From positions 1 through 53,848 of the forward strand of contig JAFLBG010000019.1 in assembly GCA_017303975.1 (NCBI GenBank): a DNA stretch of 53,848 nucleotides, written 5' to 3'. This document shows, piece by piece, positions 38,501-45,732 of the stretch (position 1 is the stretch's first letter; every line of letters starts with the position of its first letter). Origin of the DNA: Bacteroidota bacterium (lineage in GTDB: Bacteria; Bacteroidota; Bacteroidia; JAFLBG01). The notes under the pieces were generated by a model. It was not told the DNA's origin. It made no database searches and saw only the letters and a list, made by a program, of their open reading frames with translations. The position numbers and the translations under genes were made by a program.

Positions 38501-40228
38501 AAATCAGTTTCTTCTTCAACATTACAAGCAACAGGAATCTATAGTGTAACGTATAAAGTAGTTGTAACTAATTATGGAAATAACTCAATCGACTCTATTC
38601 AGGTAGCAGATAATTTAAGTGCAACATTTCCTCTGCCGACAACTTTTACAGTTACATCAGCGCCTTCAGCCGCTGTATTAACTGCTAATACAGGGTTTAA
38701 TGGAGCCTCAAATACTAATTTGCTTTCTATGTTAACCAGTAGTTTATCTGCCGGACAGTCCGATACTATTTTATTTACGGTGGCTATTTCTGCTAACGGC
38801 TTTTTTGGACCATTTTACAATACAGCTTTTGTAAGTGGAGTAGGGAATGGAAACTTGACGCTAGTAAGTGACACCTCAACCAACGGAAACAATCCAGATC
38901 CGAACGGAAATGGAAATCCTTCGGATGCAAACGAAAATATTCCAACACCATTACTCTTAACACCAAATGCTGTTATTGGTATGGCAAAGGCGGTATCAGC
39001 ACCATCGCTTCAACCGGATGGAACTTATTTAGTTACTTATACTGTAGTTGTTAAAAATTATGGAAACGACACCATCAAAACAATTCAGGTTGTAGATAAT
39101 TTGGCAAGTACATTTCCTCCGCCATCTACATTTACTGTAACCGCACCACCAACTGGTTCTGGAACATTATTCTTTAATACATTATACAATGGTAATACAG
39201 ATATAAATTTATTAAATACGAATAGCTTTTTAGCTGCCGGAGATAGTGGTAAAATTATATTTACGGTTGCTCTCTCAAATAACGGAATGTTTGGACCATT
39301 TAAAAATTCTGCAATAGGTACAGGAGTTGGTAGCGCAAGTGGAACCGTGGTTTCCGATACATCAACAGCCGGAACCAATCCGGATCCTAACGGGAATAGT
39401 AATCCGAGTGATGCAGGAGAAAGTTTAACAACAGACTTTAGTCTTACTCCAAATGCATCTATTGGAGTTGCAAAGGTTGTAACAGCGGCTGAGAAATTGA
39501 ATGATGGTAGTTACAACGTTTCATATTTGATAACAGTAGTTAATTATGGAAACGAGATTCTTGCAAATATTCAGGTTACAGATAATTTAGTAAATACATT
39601 CCCTAGTCCAACAACTTTTATGTTGTCGTCAGGAGTAATAACTACAGGTGGTCTTACCGCAAATGTAAATTATAATGGAGTAGGAGACGTTGATTTGTTG
39701 AGTAGCCTTACAAGCACACTTAACATTGGAGATACGGCAACAATTTCCTTCAGTGTTCGAGTATATCCACCAGCAGGGCAAACAACATACTATAATGTTG
39801 CGTTGGCTAGTGCTGTTGGTAATTCTAGTGGCAATATTACTACAGATGCTTCTCAGAATGGAACAGCGCCTGACCTTAATGGTAATGACAATCCTTCTGA
39901 TGTAGGAGAGGACACTCCAACTCCTTTAGTTTTAGACGGTCCAGATATAAAAATTCCGGACGGATTTACACCTAATGGAGATGGCGTAAATGATGCATTT
40001 GTTATTGTTGGGTTGTACGCATATCCAAACAATGTGCTTAAAATATTTAATCGTTGGGGAAATTTAATCTATGAGATAAAGGGCTACCAAAATGATTGGG
40101 ATGGCTACCCTAATGTAGATACTCCAATGATTGGAAAAGATAAAGTTCCTAATGGCACTTATTTTTATGTGCTTGATTTAGGCGATGGAGGAAAAGGATA
40201 TACCGGATACTTAGTAATTAAATATTAA
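32570..40228 (+). CDS. Giant secreted repeat protein with T9SS type B sorting domain (about 2552 aa)
   Basis: The frame is open from ATG 32543, but the signal peptide (MKTRFTLFIVGLLALFFNSINAQ) begins at ATG 32570, chosen as start. Residues 25-1480 are Ser/Thr/Asn-rich beta-sandwich material with no named motif. Residues 1485-2458 hold six tandem DUF11-like repeats of about 162 residues; each starts V(I/L)G(V/M)AKxV and ends with an Asp/Asn-rich signature such as NPDPNGNGNPSDANE, a plausible calcium-binding spacer. The C-terminal 90 residues (IPDGFTPNGDGVNDAF...IFNRWGNLIYE) are the CHU_C/type B sorting domain. The PorP/SprF gene follows after 19 bases, as is common for type B cargo. It is probably a large adhesin or sheath protein. 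Confidence 0.92.
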   Translation: MKTRFTLFIVGLLALFFNSINAQTIIWGNITSSSPAVVCGDGSLLSLSFTAGGGGLTNGVVEVHLPANITYGGNFSYTRSGTGSIVYDNTSSSSSPRFLLDTVVNAENITINFSRLVSCGAAATTRDTVFVYNGTTQIGNKKITPVYNIQSASLSVLGVSNVPSPASIASVVARTIRITNQDFGYVKKFKFVDVFDANSLSVDVNSFTIDPTSSNYSVNSSYITLAPTNDSVYINFDTTLIKQIGDFDIYFEKNETFELEYNVTPLTCGSASGSIASNLYVSWKCDSIASDCQVGSANFDIALDAGGIPSLSFVRDNPTNKICLGLSANQKKIRIINSGNGDATNVLIDLVNLFAGAGRNYIDTASVRYKVGANGALVKPILSGVVLRNNGGNTVANNCNINGLPHSFKLLIGTIPAGDTVWVQYDMYFCAYNYCPNSATTQYGNVFTELSGMKINQATYQSLCGTNYTASNILIEGGDAPKSTVNSNFPGDINAGETKEFIVDVTAESYGGTSRQYVQSSAAYYEVELTLPSGIEFDNSGGDGVRWYTPGRTTFWSGFTIVTNTTSSLIVRFPVSSKPGVSFTNSELVFKLKGVDYSGSGGSCGNKTIATSLRFNPDAANTCPTSSVLSLNCFSSSVNLHCPNPSCVGMVFSSFSAERNNFGLVDNDNNGVVDGSGSISMSSVRKDRLMFGDTLKVSFGGVVNTDISNPTFSKGYAKLIVPTLNTYFTSLTANATIKRASGGSILSGTIAASIIADSIFYDYSTLAGNVFNEDDTVLVEVTLRMKHNTGGNIVTVPVSSEFYVSQVSNPYGINKFGCDSYAEIINLVGYYFTIYHISSDGTSQNIDNFLNFSQGCQDKIYGIAYYLSVGPCCSNYSGGNLFPFEVRRWSFLDTVQYTMPNGYQLISSSAINQRTGGTNVTTNETSATVPFTSNGNIYTFNFKNLYIQNGGSSFNVSDDGWLIKHYLTIRPTGNAPYGVNQSFASKYSFGSSSAIPYTVQSNTNSWMLNYVGPKPDLTSAATNLNGYSNLVTWDVDVRNLDATIPAANNWLYVSGLSNGVTITTVTDGTVTVTPDANGFYQLGTLAASGIKNIQITGDYNLCGKDSIKVYTGYSCISYPTSLYNSSTFIWDSLKLYIQPTPAQIAISITPLINTPTDPSDGFSAAYGANTINMCNEFPMQLQINSAQPSTIYNVYSLMQLPTNGLGQSGLDFVSASGYIEYPIGTTPRPFSVAANAALAVSGQTSLTFNLAQIDPTYFAPSATKGLKGSIETDSNKVILRFKMLSNCNLVSGSVCRAAGYAKAPCGSDAIGNAVTVSSSVLGITGVSPTNGIDIDLDISSPNFSSCSAVQTGTITITKIGNSPLSPTDSIYLSLPSVINVNALNWVSGVGSQPLLNTVVVGTNQIVSWQYPQQFNLLLNNGNGFTATYTFTFTLGSILPTTPSTGMITIQGIEKINILCGILPCANAGVLMENQLDVPITIASPMVGIAKEVSNIQMLTDTTYAVTFNLIAQNYSNVVVANIQIRDTLLNAFAGAATYTVSSYTSTGTLYTKNGYNGSSVDSLLNSSISTLNVGAVDTVQLSVVVNTHGSAYGPFYNSAYVFGVTSLGCITKDKSDWGSNPDSNGNGNPSDSLEDTPTPIFLSNPVLGVAKTVVSAVLQSNHSYSVTYSIIVENLGNVNLSSVQVVDSLSNTFGAPATYTVTSVAATGSLVANSLFNGSTNDTLLLASVSSIPAGGLDTITLVLQVSPNGFFGPFYNSAIASGVGVGVNNSVVSTTDVSDNGTDPDPNGNNNPRDVNEDDSTPLIFAPSSVIGVAKAVSSPTLQSNGNYLATYNVVVVNYGNDTLTSVQVVDNLSTTFPLPTTFTVVTPPTSTGFLTVDNTFDGSTNTNLLIAGSSILVSGAVDTISFAIEITGNGPAGPFNNTAFASGVSVVTSISVADTSTNGYNPDLNANNNPHDVGEDIPTPLWLYNSVLGVAKSVSSSTLQATGIYSVTYKVVVTNYGNNSIDSIQVADNLSATFPLPTTFTVTSAPSAAVLTANTGFNGASNTNLLSMLTSSLSAGQSDTILFTVAISANGFFGPFYNTAFVSGVGNGNLTLVSDTSTNGNNPDPNGNGNPSDANENIPTPLLLTPNAVIGMAKAVSAPSLQPDGTYLVTYTVVVKNYGNDTIKTIQVVDNLASTFPPPSTFTVTAPPTGSGTLFFNTLYNGNTDINLLNTNSFLAAGDSGKIIFTVALSNNGMFGPFKNSAIGTGVGSASGTVVSDTSTAGTNPDPNGNSNPSDAGESLTTDFSLTPNASIGVAKVVTAAEKLNDGSYNVSYLITVVNYGNEILANIQVTDNLVNTFPSPTTFMLSSGVITTGGLTANVNYNGVGDVDLLSSLTSTLNIGDTATISFSVRVYPPAGQTTYYNVALASAVGNSSGNITTDASQNGTAPDLNGNDNPSDVGEDTPTPLVLDGPDIKIPDGFTPNGDGVNDAFVIVGLYAYPNNVLKIFNRWGNLIYEIKGYQNDWDGYPNVDTPMIGKDKVPNGTYFYVLDLGDGGKGYTGYLVIKY
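37022..39944 (+). repeat. Six tandem coding repeats of about 486 bases
   Basis: Repeat starts are at about 37022, 37505, 38000, 38486, 38972 and 39458, giving periods of 483, 495, 486, 486 and 486 bases. The repeats are conserved in protein sequence (for example NYGNDTLTSVQVVDNL against NYGNDTIKTIQVVDNL) but well diverged in DNA, so they are old duplications. Three consecutive periods are exactly 486 bases. Confidence 0.9.
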
Positions 40229-40247
40229 TTGTAATACCCCTATTGTT

Positions 40248-41180
40248 ATGCAAAAATATAGAAACACATTAGCTGTATTGATTTTGTTTGTAGGTGTTGT
40301 AAAAGCCCAGTACGACCCTATGTTTACTCAATACATGTTTAACGAAGCATTTATTAATCCTGCCTATGCAGGCTCTAAGGAGGCGGTGTCGTTAACTTCG
40401 TTGTATCGCTCCCAGTGGGTAAATATTCCTGGAGCGCCTAAAACAATTAGTTTTTCTGCGCATGCTCCATTGATGAATAATAAAATGGGATTGTCGTTTT
40501 CTTTATTGAATGATAAAATTGGTGTTGCTAACAGAACAATGAGTTTTGTGGGATATGCGTATCGTTTTAAACTTTCAAAAGGGTTATTCTCTCTAGGTTT
40601 GCAAGCCGGTATGAATAGTATAGAAGAGAAATTGTCGCAGTTAAATACTACTACACAGGGAGATCAATTATTTGCAGCTAACACACCTACAGTACGTACA
40701 CCTAATTTTGGATTTGGAATGTATTATTACACCGGACGTTTTTATACCGGATTGTCAATTCCTCGATTGGTAAATAATGATATTAAGTTAAATGCAAATC
40801 AACAAATTGAGAAGAAAAACAAATTTCAACCAGATAACTTTCATTACTTTTTTGTGGCAGGATACGTATTTGATGTTGCGGATGATATAAAACTAAAACC
40901 GCAAATGATGACCAAAGTTGTAAAAAATGCACCAATAGAAGTGGATATGAATGTAAATGTGTTATTGAAAGAGTTGCTTTGGCTAGGTATTTCCTATCGT
41001 ACTAAAGCCGATATATCTGCATTGGTTGGATATCAAGTAACCCCACAATTACTTATAAATTATTCATACGACTATTCATTAACGGCATTGCAGCAATACA
41101 ATTCCGGCTCGCATGAAATTGCGATAAATTATTTGTTTAGTTACAACAAAAGAAAAATTGCATCTCCAAGATATTTTTAA
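40248..41180 (+). CDS. PorP/SprF-family T9SS outer-membrane protein
   Basis: The signal peptide ends VVKAQ, directly followed by YDPMFTQYMFNEAFINPAYAGS, the diagnostic start of the PorP/SprF family. The 310-residue chain is a predicted beta-barrel of the outer membrane (alternating pattern, SLYRSQWVNIPGAPKTISFSAH). Family members bind type B cargo at the surface and are usually encoded next to their cargo. Here the giant type B protein lies 19 bases upstream and a PorE-like protein 23 bases downstream, so the three form one operon. Confidence 0.95.
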   Translation: MQKYRNTLAVLILFVGVVKAQYDPMFTQYMFNEAFINPAYAGSKEAVSLTSLYRSQWVNIPGAPKTISFSAHAPLMNNKMGLSFSLLNDKIGVANRTMSFVGYAYRFKLSKGLFSLGLQAGMNSIEEKLSQLNTTTQGDQLFAANTPTVRTPNFGFGMYYYTGRFYTGLSIPRLVNNDIKLNANQQIEKKNKFQPDNFHYFFVAGYVFDVADDIKLKPQMMTKVVKNAPIEVDMNVNVLLKELLWLGISYRTKADISALVGYQVTPQLLINYSYDYSLTALQQYNSGSHEIAINYLFSYNKRKIASPRYF

Positions 41181-41203
41181 TTTGACATAAAAGCGCTTTT
41201 AAT

Positions 41204-43708
41204 ATGTATAAGATAGTTTCTAAGAAAACGTTATTTCTTTTTGTTTCAGTGATTGTATTCGCTCATGTAGCAATAGCTCAATCGTATTCATTAAAAAAGG
41301 GGAATAAACTATATAGTCAAAAGGCTTATGCTGAAGCCATTGCTAGCTATGAAAAAGTTTTGATAAAGAATTCTGATAACGCAGAAGCAATTATTAAATT
41401 GGCCGACTGCTATCGACTCACCAACAATACTTCAATGGCTGCTAAAATGTATGCCAAAGTGGTAGAGCTAAAAGAATGCCAACCTATACATAAGTATTAC
41501 TACGGTCAAACGTTAATGAGTATGGGTAATTACTCAGAGGCAAAACGTTGGATGGAGCAGTATGATTCGGATGCAAGAGGAACAACTTTTGCTAAATCAA
41601 TAGCCAATATAAATCAGTTTTTTAAGGATAGCGATAGTTATATAATTTCGAAGCTTCCGTTTAATTCGGCTCAAAATGATTTTTCACCGACAATATATAA
41701 GCAAGGCATTGTTTTTATGTCATCAAGAGAAAAAGAAACTAATATGTTGCTTCGCACGCATGCGTGGACAAACAAACAATTTTATAGCTTGTACTATACA
41801 GATAAAAGCGGTACTAATTATTCGGAACCTAAATTTTTTACAAAAAATATAAGTTCCAAATTTAATGATGGTCCAATTTGCTTTTCTAAAAATAACAATG
41901 TTGCATATTTTACTCGCAACAATATTGAAAAAGGAAAAGTTGCTAAGAGTGCAGAGGGTGTTGTTAAGCTGAAAATATTTTCTGCAAAAATAATTGAAGA
42001 TAAAGAAGGAAAAACCGTATTTGAAAACAGTATTCCTTTTGCTTACAATAGCAATGAATATAGTTGTGCTCATCCTGCCATTAGCAATGATGGAACAAAA
42101 CTGTTTTTCACTTCTGATATGCCCGGAGGTTTTGGTGGAATGGATTTGTACGTATGCACGAAGGAGGGAGAAGGTTGGAGCAAGCCAACTAATTTAGGAG
42201 ATAATATCAATACAAAAGGAGATGAAGTGTTCCCTTTTATTCATTCAGATGGCACGCTTTTTTTCTCCTCTAATGGGAGAGAGGGAATTGGCGGGTTAGA
42301 TATTTTTTATACGATGTATCGTTTCGGAGAAATTAGCTCGGTAATTAATATGGGCGCTCCAATTAACAGTTCCGGAGATGATTTTTCTTTAACGATTAAT
42401 GCAGACAATAAAACAGGTTATTTTAGCTCAAATAGGCAGAATTTAGATTTGAATGATGACATTTATTCGTTTATAAAACTAAAAGAGAAATTTAGCATTG
42501 TAGTGGTAGATGAAAAAACAACACTTAATATTAAATCGTCCATGGTAAAGATTAAAGACATGGTTACCGGAAGAATAATAGAGAAACAATTAGACAATGG
42601 TGTCCTTGAAATTGATTTATTCCCCAACAGAAAATATGAAGTAGAGGGGATTGCCGATACCTACAAAAACAATACAATCGCTATCATTACCAATCCATCT
42701 AATCCTAACATAGAAGTAAGACTAGCCAAAGCAATGGTGCTAGATTTAAATGTGTTGGTTCTGAATAATTTTAAAGAAAAATCTCCGGTTGCTAATGCGC
42801 AAGTTTCGATTATTGGTAGCGATGGAAAGTCTGTTTTGGTAGCTACAAACGAGCAGGGTAAAATTATATCGATACCACTTGTCGGAGAGAACTTGTATTC
42901 GCTTACTGCAAGCTTAAACGGGAAAACTTCGGATAAGGCAATAGTATCAACAGAAGGAGCTAAGGAAACAAAAACATACGAACAAACACTGTACTTAGAA
43001 AATATTGGAGCTGTTTGTTTGTCGGGAGCTGTACGCGATAAAATGAACGGGCTAATACCACTGGGTGGCGCAAAGTTGATTGTTACCGACCCGTTGACAA
43101 ACGAAAAAGTATATGAAACAGTTTTAGATAAAGATGGGAAATATAAAACTTGTCAATTAGAAACAAATAAAGTGTATAAGGTTACGGCTATTAAATCAGG
43201 CTATTTTACTACGAGCGAAGAAGTGTCTACGTTGGATAAGAAAAAGTTGGCGCTTAAGCAGACGTTGCTTTTTGAAAAAAATGTAGATGTAGAACGCATA
43301 ATAGTAGGTCGTTCTATTAAAATAGATAATATTTATTTCGACCTAGGGAAGTGGAATATTAGAAAAGATGCGGCTAAAGAACTTGATAAAATTGTTCGTT
43401 TGCTAAAAGAAAACGATGATATTGTTATCGAACTCGGTTCTCATACAGATTGCAGAAGTCCGTCAAAGTCCAATTTGGATTTATCTGATAAGCGTGCAAA
43501 ATCATCTGCTCAGTATATCGTTGATCATGCTATTGAGGCAGTACGCATTACCGGAAAAGGGTATGGTGAAACACAATTAGTAAATAAGTGCGAATGCGAA
43601 GGTCCCAAGAAAGTGCCGTGTACCGAAAAGGAGCATCAGGCAAACAGAAGAACCGAGTTTAAGGTAGTTGGTTTTCTGAAAGACGGAGTTATTATCTACG
43701 AAAAGTAG
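41204..43708 (+). CDS. PorE-like TPR / propeller / OmpA peptidoglycan-binding protein
   Basis: An 834-residue secreted protein. The signal peptide ends near VAIAQ. Residues 28-125 hold TPR hairpins (AYAEAIASYEKVLIKNSDNAEAIIKLADCYR). Residues 150-425 hold PD40/WD40-like propeller blades (HPAISNDGTKLFFTSDMPGGFGGMDLY, FPFIHSDGTLFFSSNG). Residues 430-690 contain carboxypeptidase-regulatory-like repeats. Residues 705-830 are an OmpA C-terminal domain (IYFDLGKWNIRKDA, SHTDCRSPSKSN, NRRTEFKV) that binds peptidoglycan. This domain order matches PorE and its paralogues, which tie T9SS outer-membrane parts to the cell wall. No lipobox is seen. It is probably the anchor for the PorP protein encoded upstream. 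Confidence 0.92.
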   Translation: MYKIVSKKTLFLFVSVIVFAHVAIAQSYSLKKGNKLYSQKAYAEAIASYEKVLIKNSDNAEAIIKLADCYRLTNNTSMAAKMYAKVVELKECQPIHKYYYGQTLMSMGNYSEAKRWMEQYDSDARGTTFAKSIANINQFFKDSDSYIISKLPFNSAQNDFSPTIYKQGIVFMSSREKETNMLLRTHAWTNKQFYSLYYTDKSGTNYSEPKFFTKNISSKFNDGPICFSKNNNVAYFTRNNIEKGKVAKSAEGVVKLKIFSAKIIEDKEGKTVFENSIPFAYNSNEYSCAHPAISNDGTKLFFTSDMPGGFGGMDLYVCTKEGEGWSKPTNLGDNINTKGDEVFPFIHSDGTLFFSSNGREGIGGLDIFYTMYRFGEISSVINMGAPINSSGDDFSLTINADNKTGYFSSNRQNLDLNDDIYSFIKLKEKFSIVVVDEKTTLNIKSSMVKIKDMVTGRIIEKQLDNGVLEIDLFPNRKYEVEGIADTYKNNTIAIITNPSNPNIEVRLAKAMVLDLNVLVLNNFKEKSPVANAQVSIIGSDGKSVLVATNEQGKIISIPLVGENLYSLTASLNGKTSDKAIVSTEGAKETKTYEQTLYLENIGAVCLSGAVRDKMNGLIPLGGAKLIVTDPLTNEKVYETVLDKDGKYKTCQLETNKVYKVTAIKSGYFTTSEEVSTLDKKKLALKQTLLFEKNVDVERIIVGRSIKIDNIYFDLGKWNIRKDAAKELDKIVRLLKENDDIVIELGSHTDCRSPSKSNLDLSDKRAKSSAQYIVDHAIEAVRITGKGYGETQLVNKCECEGPKKVPCTEKEHQANRRTEFKVVGFLKDGVIIYEK

Positions 43709-43744
43709 ATAATAGGAGAGAATAATGATTTGTTGATTGTATTT

Positions 43745-44269
43745 TTAAGAAGCTTTGCCAGAAGCTGATTTGGTTTTAGCAGTAATGCTTTTAGCTGATT
43801 CAAGCATAGTTCTAATTTCCTTTTCTGAAAAGGCATCGCCTTTAATATCTTCAACAACAAATGATTTTTCGCCAGTTTTAATTATAGCATATAAGTGATA
43901 TTCCGATTGATTTTCGATAATTGACGATTCATACAAAATTGTAGTTGGTTCATCAATCAAATATTTTTTTAGTTTATTTACATCATTCCCAGCTACATCA
44001 CTTTTAGCTAAGCTAATATCTCCGGCATCTTCAATAATAGATAATTGAAAGCCTTGCCCAATTTTTATTTCTGTTGCACCCCAAGATTGTTGTACAATTT
44101 CTGCTGTTCCGTTAGTCGAGTCTGGTATGTTAATAGTAGCGTCTAATCCGTATTTAGTTAAATCAACCTGTGTCATGCCGGCAGGTACATTTGCATTTTC
44201 TTTTGATTCGTTACCGCACGATGCTATAAATAGTACACACGCTATAAGTAATAAAAAATTTGTTCTCAT
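43745..44269 (-). CDS. Lipoprotein of unknown function (174 aa)
   Basis: The signal ends in the lipobox LFIASC, with the lipid-bearing Cys near residue 18. The mature part is a small alpha/beta domain (TKYGLDATINIPDST, GFQLSIIEDAGDISLAKSDVAGND) with a Ser/Lys/Thr-rich tail. No family is named with confidence. It converges with the PorE-like gene and diverges from the dipeptide epimerase gene across an AT-rich gap with two palindromes. Confidence 0.65.
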   Translation of the reverse strand: MRTNFLLLIACVLFIASCGNESKENANVPAGMTQVDLTKYGLDATINIPDSTNGTAEIVQQSWGATEIKIGQGFQLSIIEDAGDISLAKSDVAGNDVNKLKKYLIDEPTTILYESSIIENQSEYHLYAIIKTGEKSFVVEDIKGDAFSEKEIRTMLESAKSITAKTKSASGKAS

Positions 44270-44302
44270 GATTTTTTGTTGTGATTGATTATTCGATACA
44301 AA

Positions 44303-44334
44303 TATATACGTATATAAATATTATATATAATATT
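44303..44334. promoter_or_regulatory. Two adjacent perfect AT-rich palindromes in a divergent intergenic gap
   Basis: TATATACGTATATA (14 bases, 44303-44316) is immediately followed by AATATTATATATAATATT (18 bases, 44317-44334). Both equal their own reverse complements. They lie between divergently oriented genes and overlap where both promoters are expected, so they could be an operator. AT-rich DNA yields such palindromes by chance more often than balanced DNA. Confidence 0.3.
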
Positions 44335-44354
44335 GACGTATATTTTTTACTGCT

Positions 44355-45389
44355 ATGATTCAACTTAAGTACTACCCAAATCAATTAGAGTTTAAGCATC
44401 CTTTTAAAATAGCGCTTAATGCAAGAACATCCACTTCTGTGGTTTTTGTAGAACTTAAAGCCGCAAGTTTTTCCGGTTATGGAGAAGCTTCGCTTCCTCC
44501 ATACCTTAAAGAAAATCAAGCAAGTGTTGAGCAATATTGTAAAAAAGCGGCAGTGTTATTAGAGAACTACGAAGGAGAAATAAATTTGAATGAACTTTTA
44601 AATGTACTATGGAATTGTATGCCTGAAAATTATGCAGCTAAAGCTGCTTTAGATATGGCAGCACACGATTTAGTTGGCAAAATAAGTGGTAGGAATATAA
44701 GAGAGATATATGGGATACGTGGGCATACAAATTTCCCTACATTTTTTACTATTGGAATAACCGACAACGAAAAGGAGTTGCACCAAAAGTTAGATGAAGC
44801 AAAAGAATATTCATTATTAAAATTAAAACTGGGCTCGACCAATGATAGAATGCTTGTATCTAATGTACGTTCATATACAGATAAACCTATTGCTGTTGAT
44901 GTAAATCAAGGCTGGAAAACAAAGGAGGAAGCCCTTGATATGATACAATGGTTGCAAACAAAAAACGTGTTGTTTGTAGAACAGCCGATGAATAAAAAAA
45001 TGTTGGATGAACACGGTTGGTTAAAAGAGAAATCTCCACTTCCAATTATTGCAGACGAGTCTTTACAAACTTTTGATGATTTAGATGTTGTTGCAAATTG
45101 TTTTGATGGAATTAATATTAAGTTGATGAAGTGTGGTGGTATTAGAGAAGCATTTAAAATAATTACTAAAGCTCGAAACCTTAAGTTGAAGATTTTGATT
45201 GGTTGTATGTCTGAAACTTCGTGTGCAAACTCCGCAGCAGCTGTATTAGCGGGATTGGCAGATTGGGTTGATTTAGATGGCCCATTATTGATTAAAGAAG
45301 ATTTTTTTTGGGGATTAAATTTTTCGAGAGGAAAAATTTATTTGAATGATGAACCAGGGTTGGGAGTAGAGAGACAAAAACTATTGTAA
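44355..45389 (+). CDS. Dipeptide epimerase (L-Ala-D/L-Glu epimerase type, enolase superfamily)
   Basis: A cytosolic enzyme of 344 residues. The muconate-lactonizing subgroup features are all present: the catalytic KxK pair in LLKLKLG (Lys156, Lys158), metal ligands Asp182 (DVNQGW), Glu209 (EQPM) and Asp234 (ADES), the opposite-face Lys256 (IKLMKCGG), and DLDGP (306-310), the DxD motif that binds the dipeptide amino group. It epimerises L-Ala-D-Glu from peptidoglycan turnover to L-Ala-L-Glu. The exact dipeptide specificity varies in the family and is inferred. It stands alone and ends five bases before a hairpin. Confidence 0.9.
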   Translation: MIQLKYYPNQLEFKHPFKIALNARTSTSVVFVELKAASFSGYGEASLPPYLKENQASVEQYCKKAAVLLENYEGEINLNELLNVLWNCMPENYAAKAALDMAAHDLVGKISGRNIREIYGIRGHTNFPTFFTIGITDNEKELHQKLDEAKEYSLLKLKLGSTNDRMLVSNVRSYTDKPIAVDVNQGWKTKEEALDMIQWLQTKNVLFVEQPMNKKMLDEHGWLKEKSPLPIIADESLQTFDDLDVVANCFDGINIKLMKCGGIREAFKIITKARNLKLKILIGCMSETSCANSAAAVLAGLADWVDLDGPLLIKEDFFWGLNFSRGKIYLNDEPGLGVERQKLL

Positions 45390-45394
45390 AAGAA

Positions 45395-45416
45395 AAGCCC
45401 CCGATTCCGGGGGCTT
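45395..45416 (-). terminator. Hairpin terminator between epimerase and KAAAP microprotein genes
   Basis: AAGCCCCCG, loop ATTC, CGGGGGCTT: a perfect nine-base stem. On the minus strand it is followed by a T-rich run (TTCTTTTAC), making it a good terminator for the microprotein gene. On the plus strand the following bases are less T-rich (GATTCTTAC), so it may also stop the epimerase transcript less efficiently. Confidence 0.85.
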
Positions 45417-45421
45417 GATTC

Positions 45422-45526
45422 TTACTTTTTCTTTTTAGCTGCTGCTTTCTTTTTAGGAGCTGCTGCTTTTTTCTTAGGAGCTGCTGCCTTCTTTTTTGGA
45501 GCTGCTGCTTTTTTCTTAGTTGCCAT
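45422..45526 (-). CDS. 34-aa Lys/Ala/Pro repeat microprotein (histone-H1-tail-like)
   Basis: The ORF encodes MATKKKAAAPKKKAAAP and continues with the same seven-residue unit PKKKAAA to a Lys4 end; there are four KKKAAA blocks in 34 residues. It contains only Met, Ala, Thr, Lys and Pro, with 16 lysines and no acidic residue, so it is strongly basic. The composition is that of histone H1-type C-terminal tails and of bacterial nucleoid proteins such as Hc1 or AlgP tails, so DNA or RNA binding is likely. Synonymous codon variation between units (AAG/AAA, CCA/CCT) argues for selection on protein sequence. It has its own hairpin terminator nine bases before its stop side and a plausible promoter upstream. 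Confidence 0.75.
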   Translation of the reverse strand: MATKKKAAAPKKKAAAPKKKAAAPKKKAAAKKKK

Positions 45527-45578
45527 GGTTTTTGGTTTTAGTTTATGCATCTAAGTAACTAAAAATGATTCTATAAAA

Positions 45579-45605
45579 CAAACTATTGTGCATTTATTTT
45601 TTCAA
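45579..45605 (-). promoter_or_regulatory. Possible promoter of the KAAAP microprotein gene
   Basis: On the minus strand TTG is followed after 17 bases by TAGTTTG, close to the Bacteroidota -33/-7 pattern (TTG, TAnnTTTG; one base short between TA and TTTG). It would start transcription about 45 bases before the microprotein ATG. The rest of the gap to the methyltransferase gene shows nothing else. Confidence 0.35.
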
Positions 45606-45732
45606 CAGCTTTTTGTTAACAACGTTGGATTTCGATTTTTAGTTCTTGCTCATGTTTAAATATTTTATTTTTTTAAATGAGTGTGCTCTTGTATGTGTTG
45701 TTGATAAAGGGGTGTAGGGTGTTGTGTGAAAA

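Noticed and set aside
37022-39944. Regular 486-base periodicity considered as a CRISPR-like or satellite array
   Set aside because: The unit is in frame, diverged in DNA and conserved in protein, so it is a coding domain repeat.
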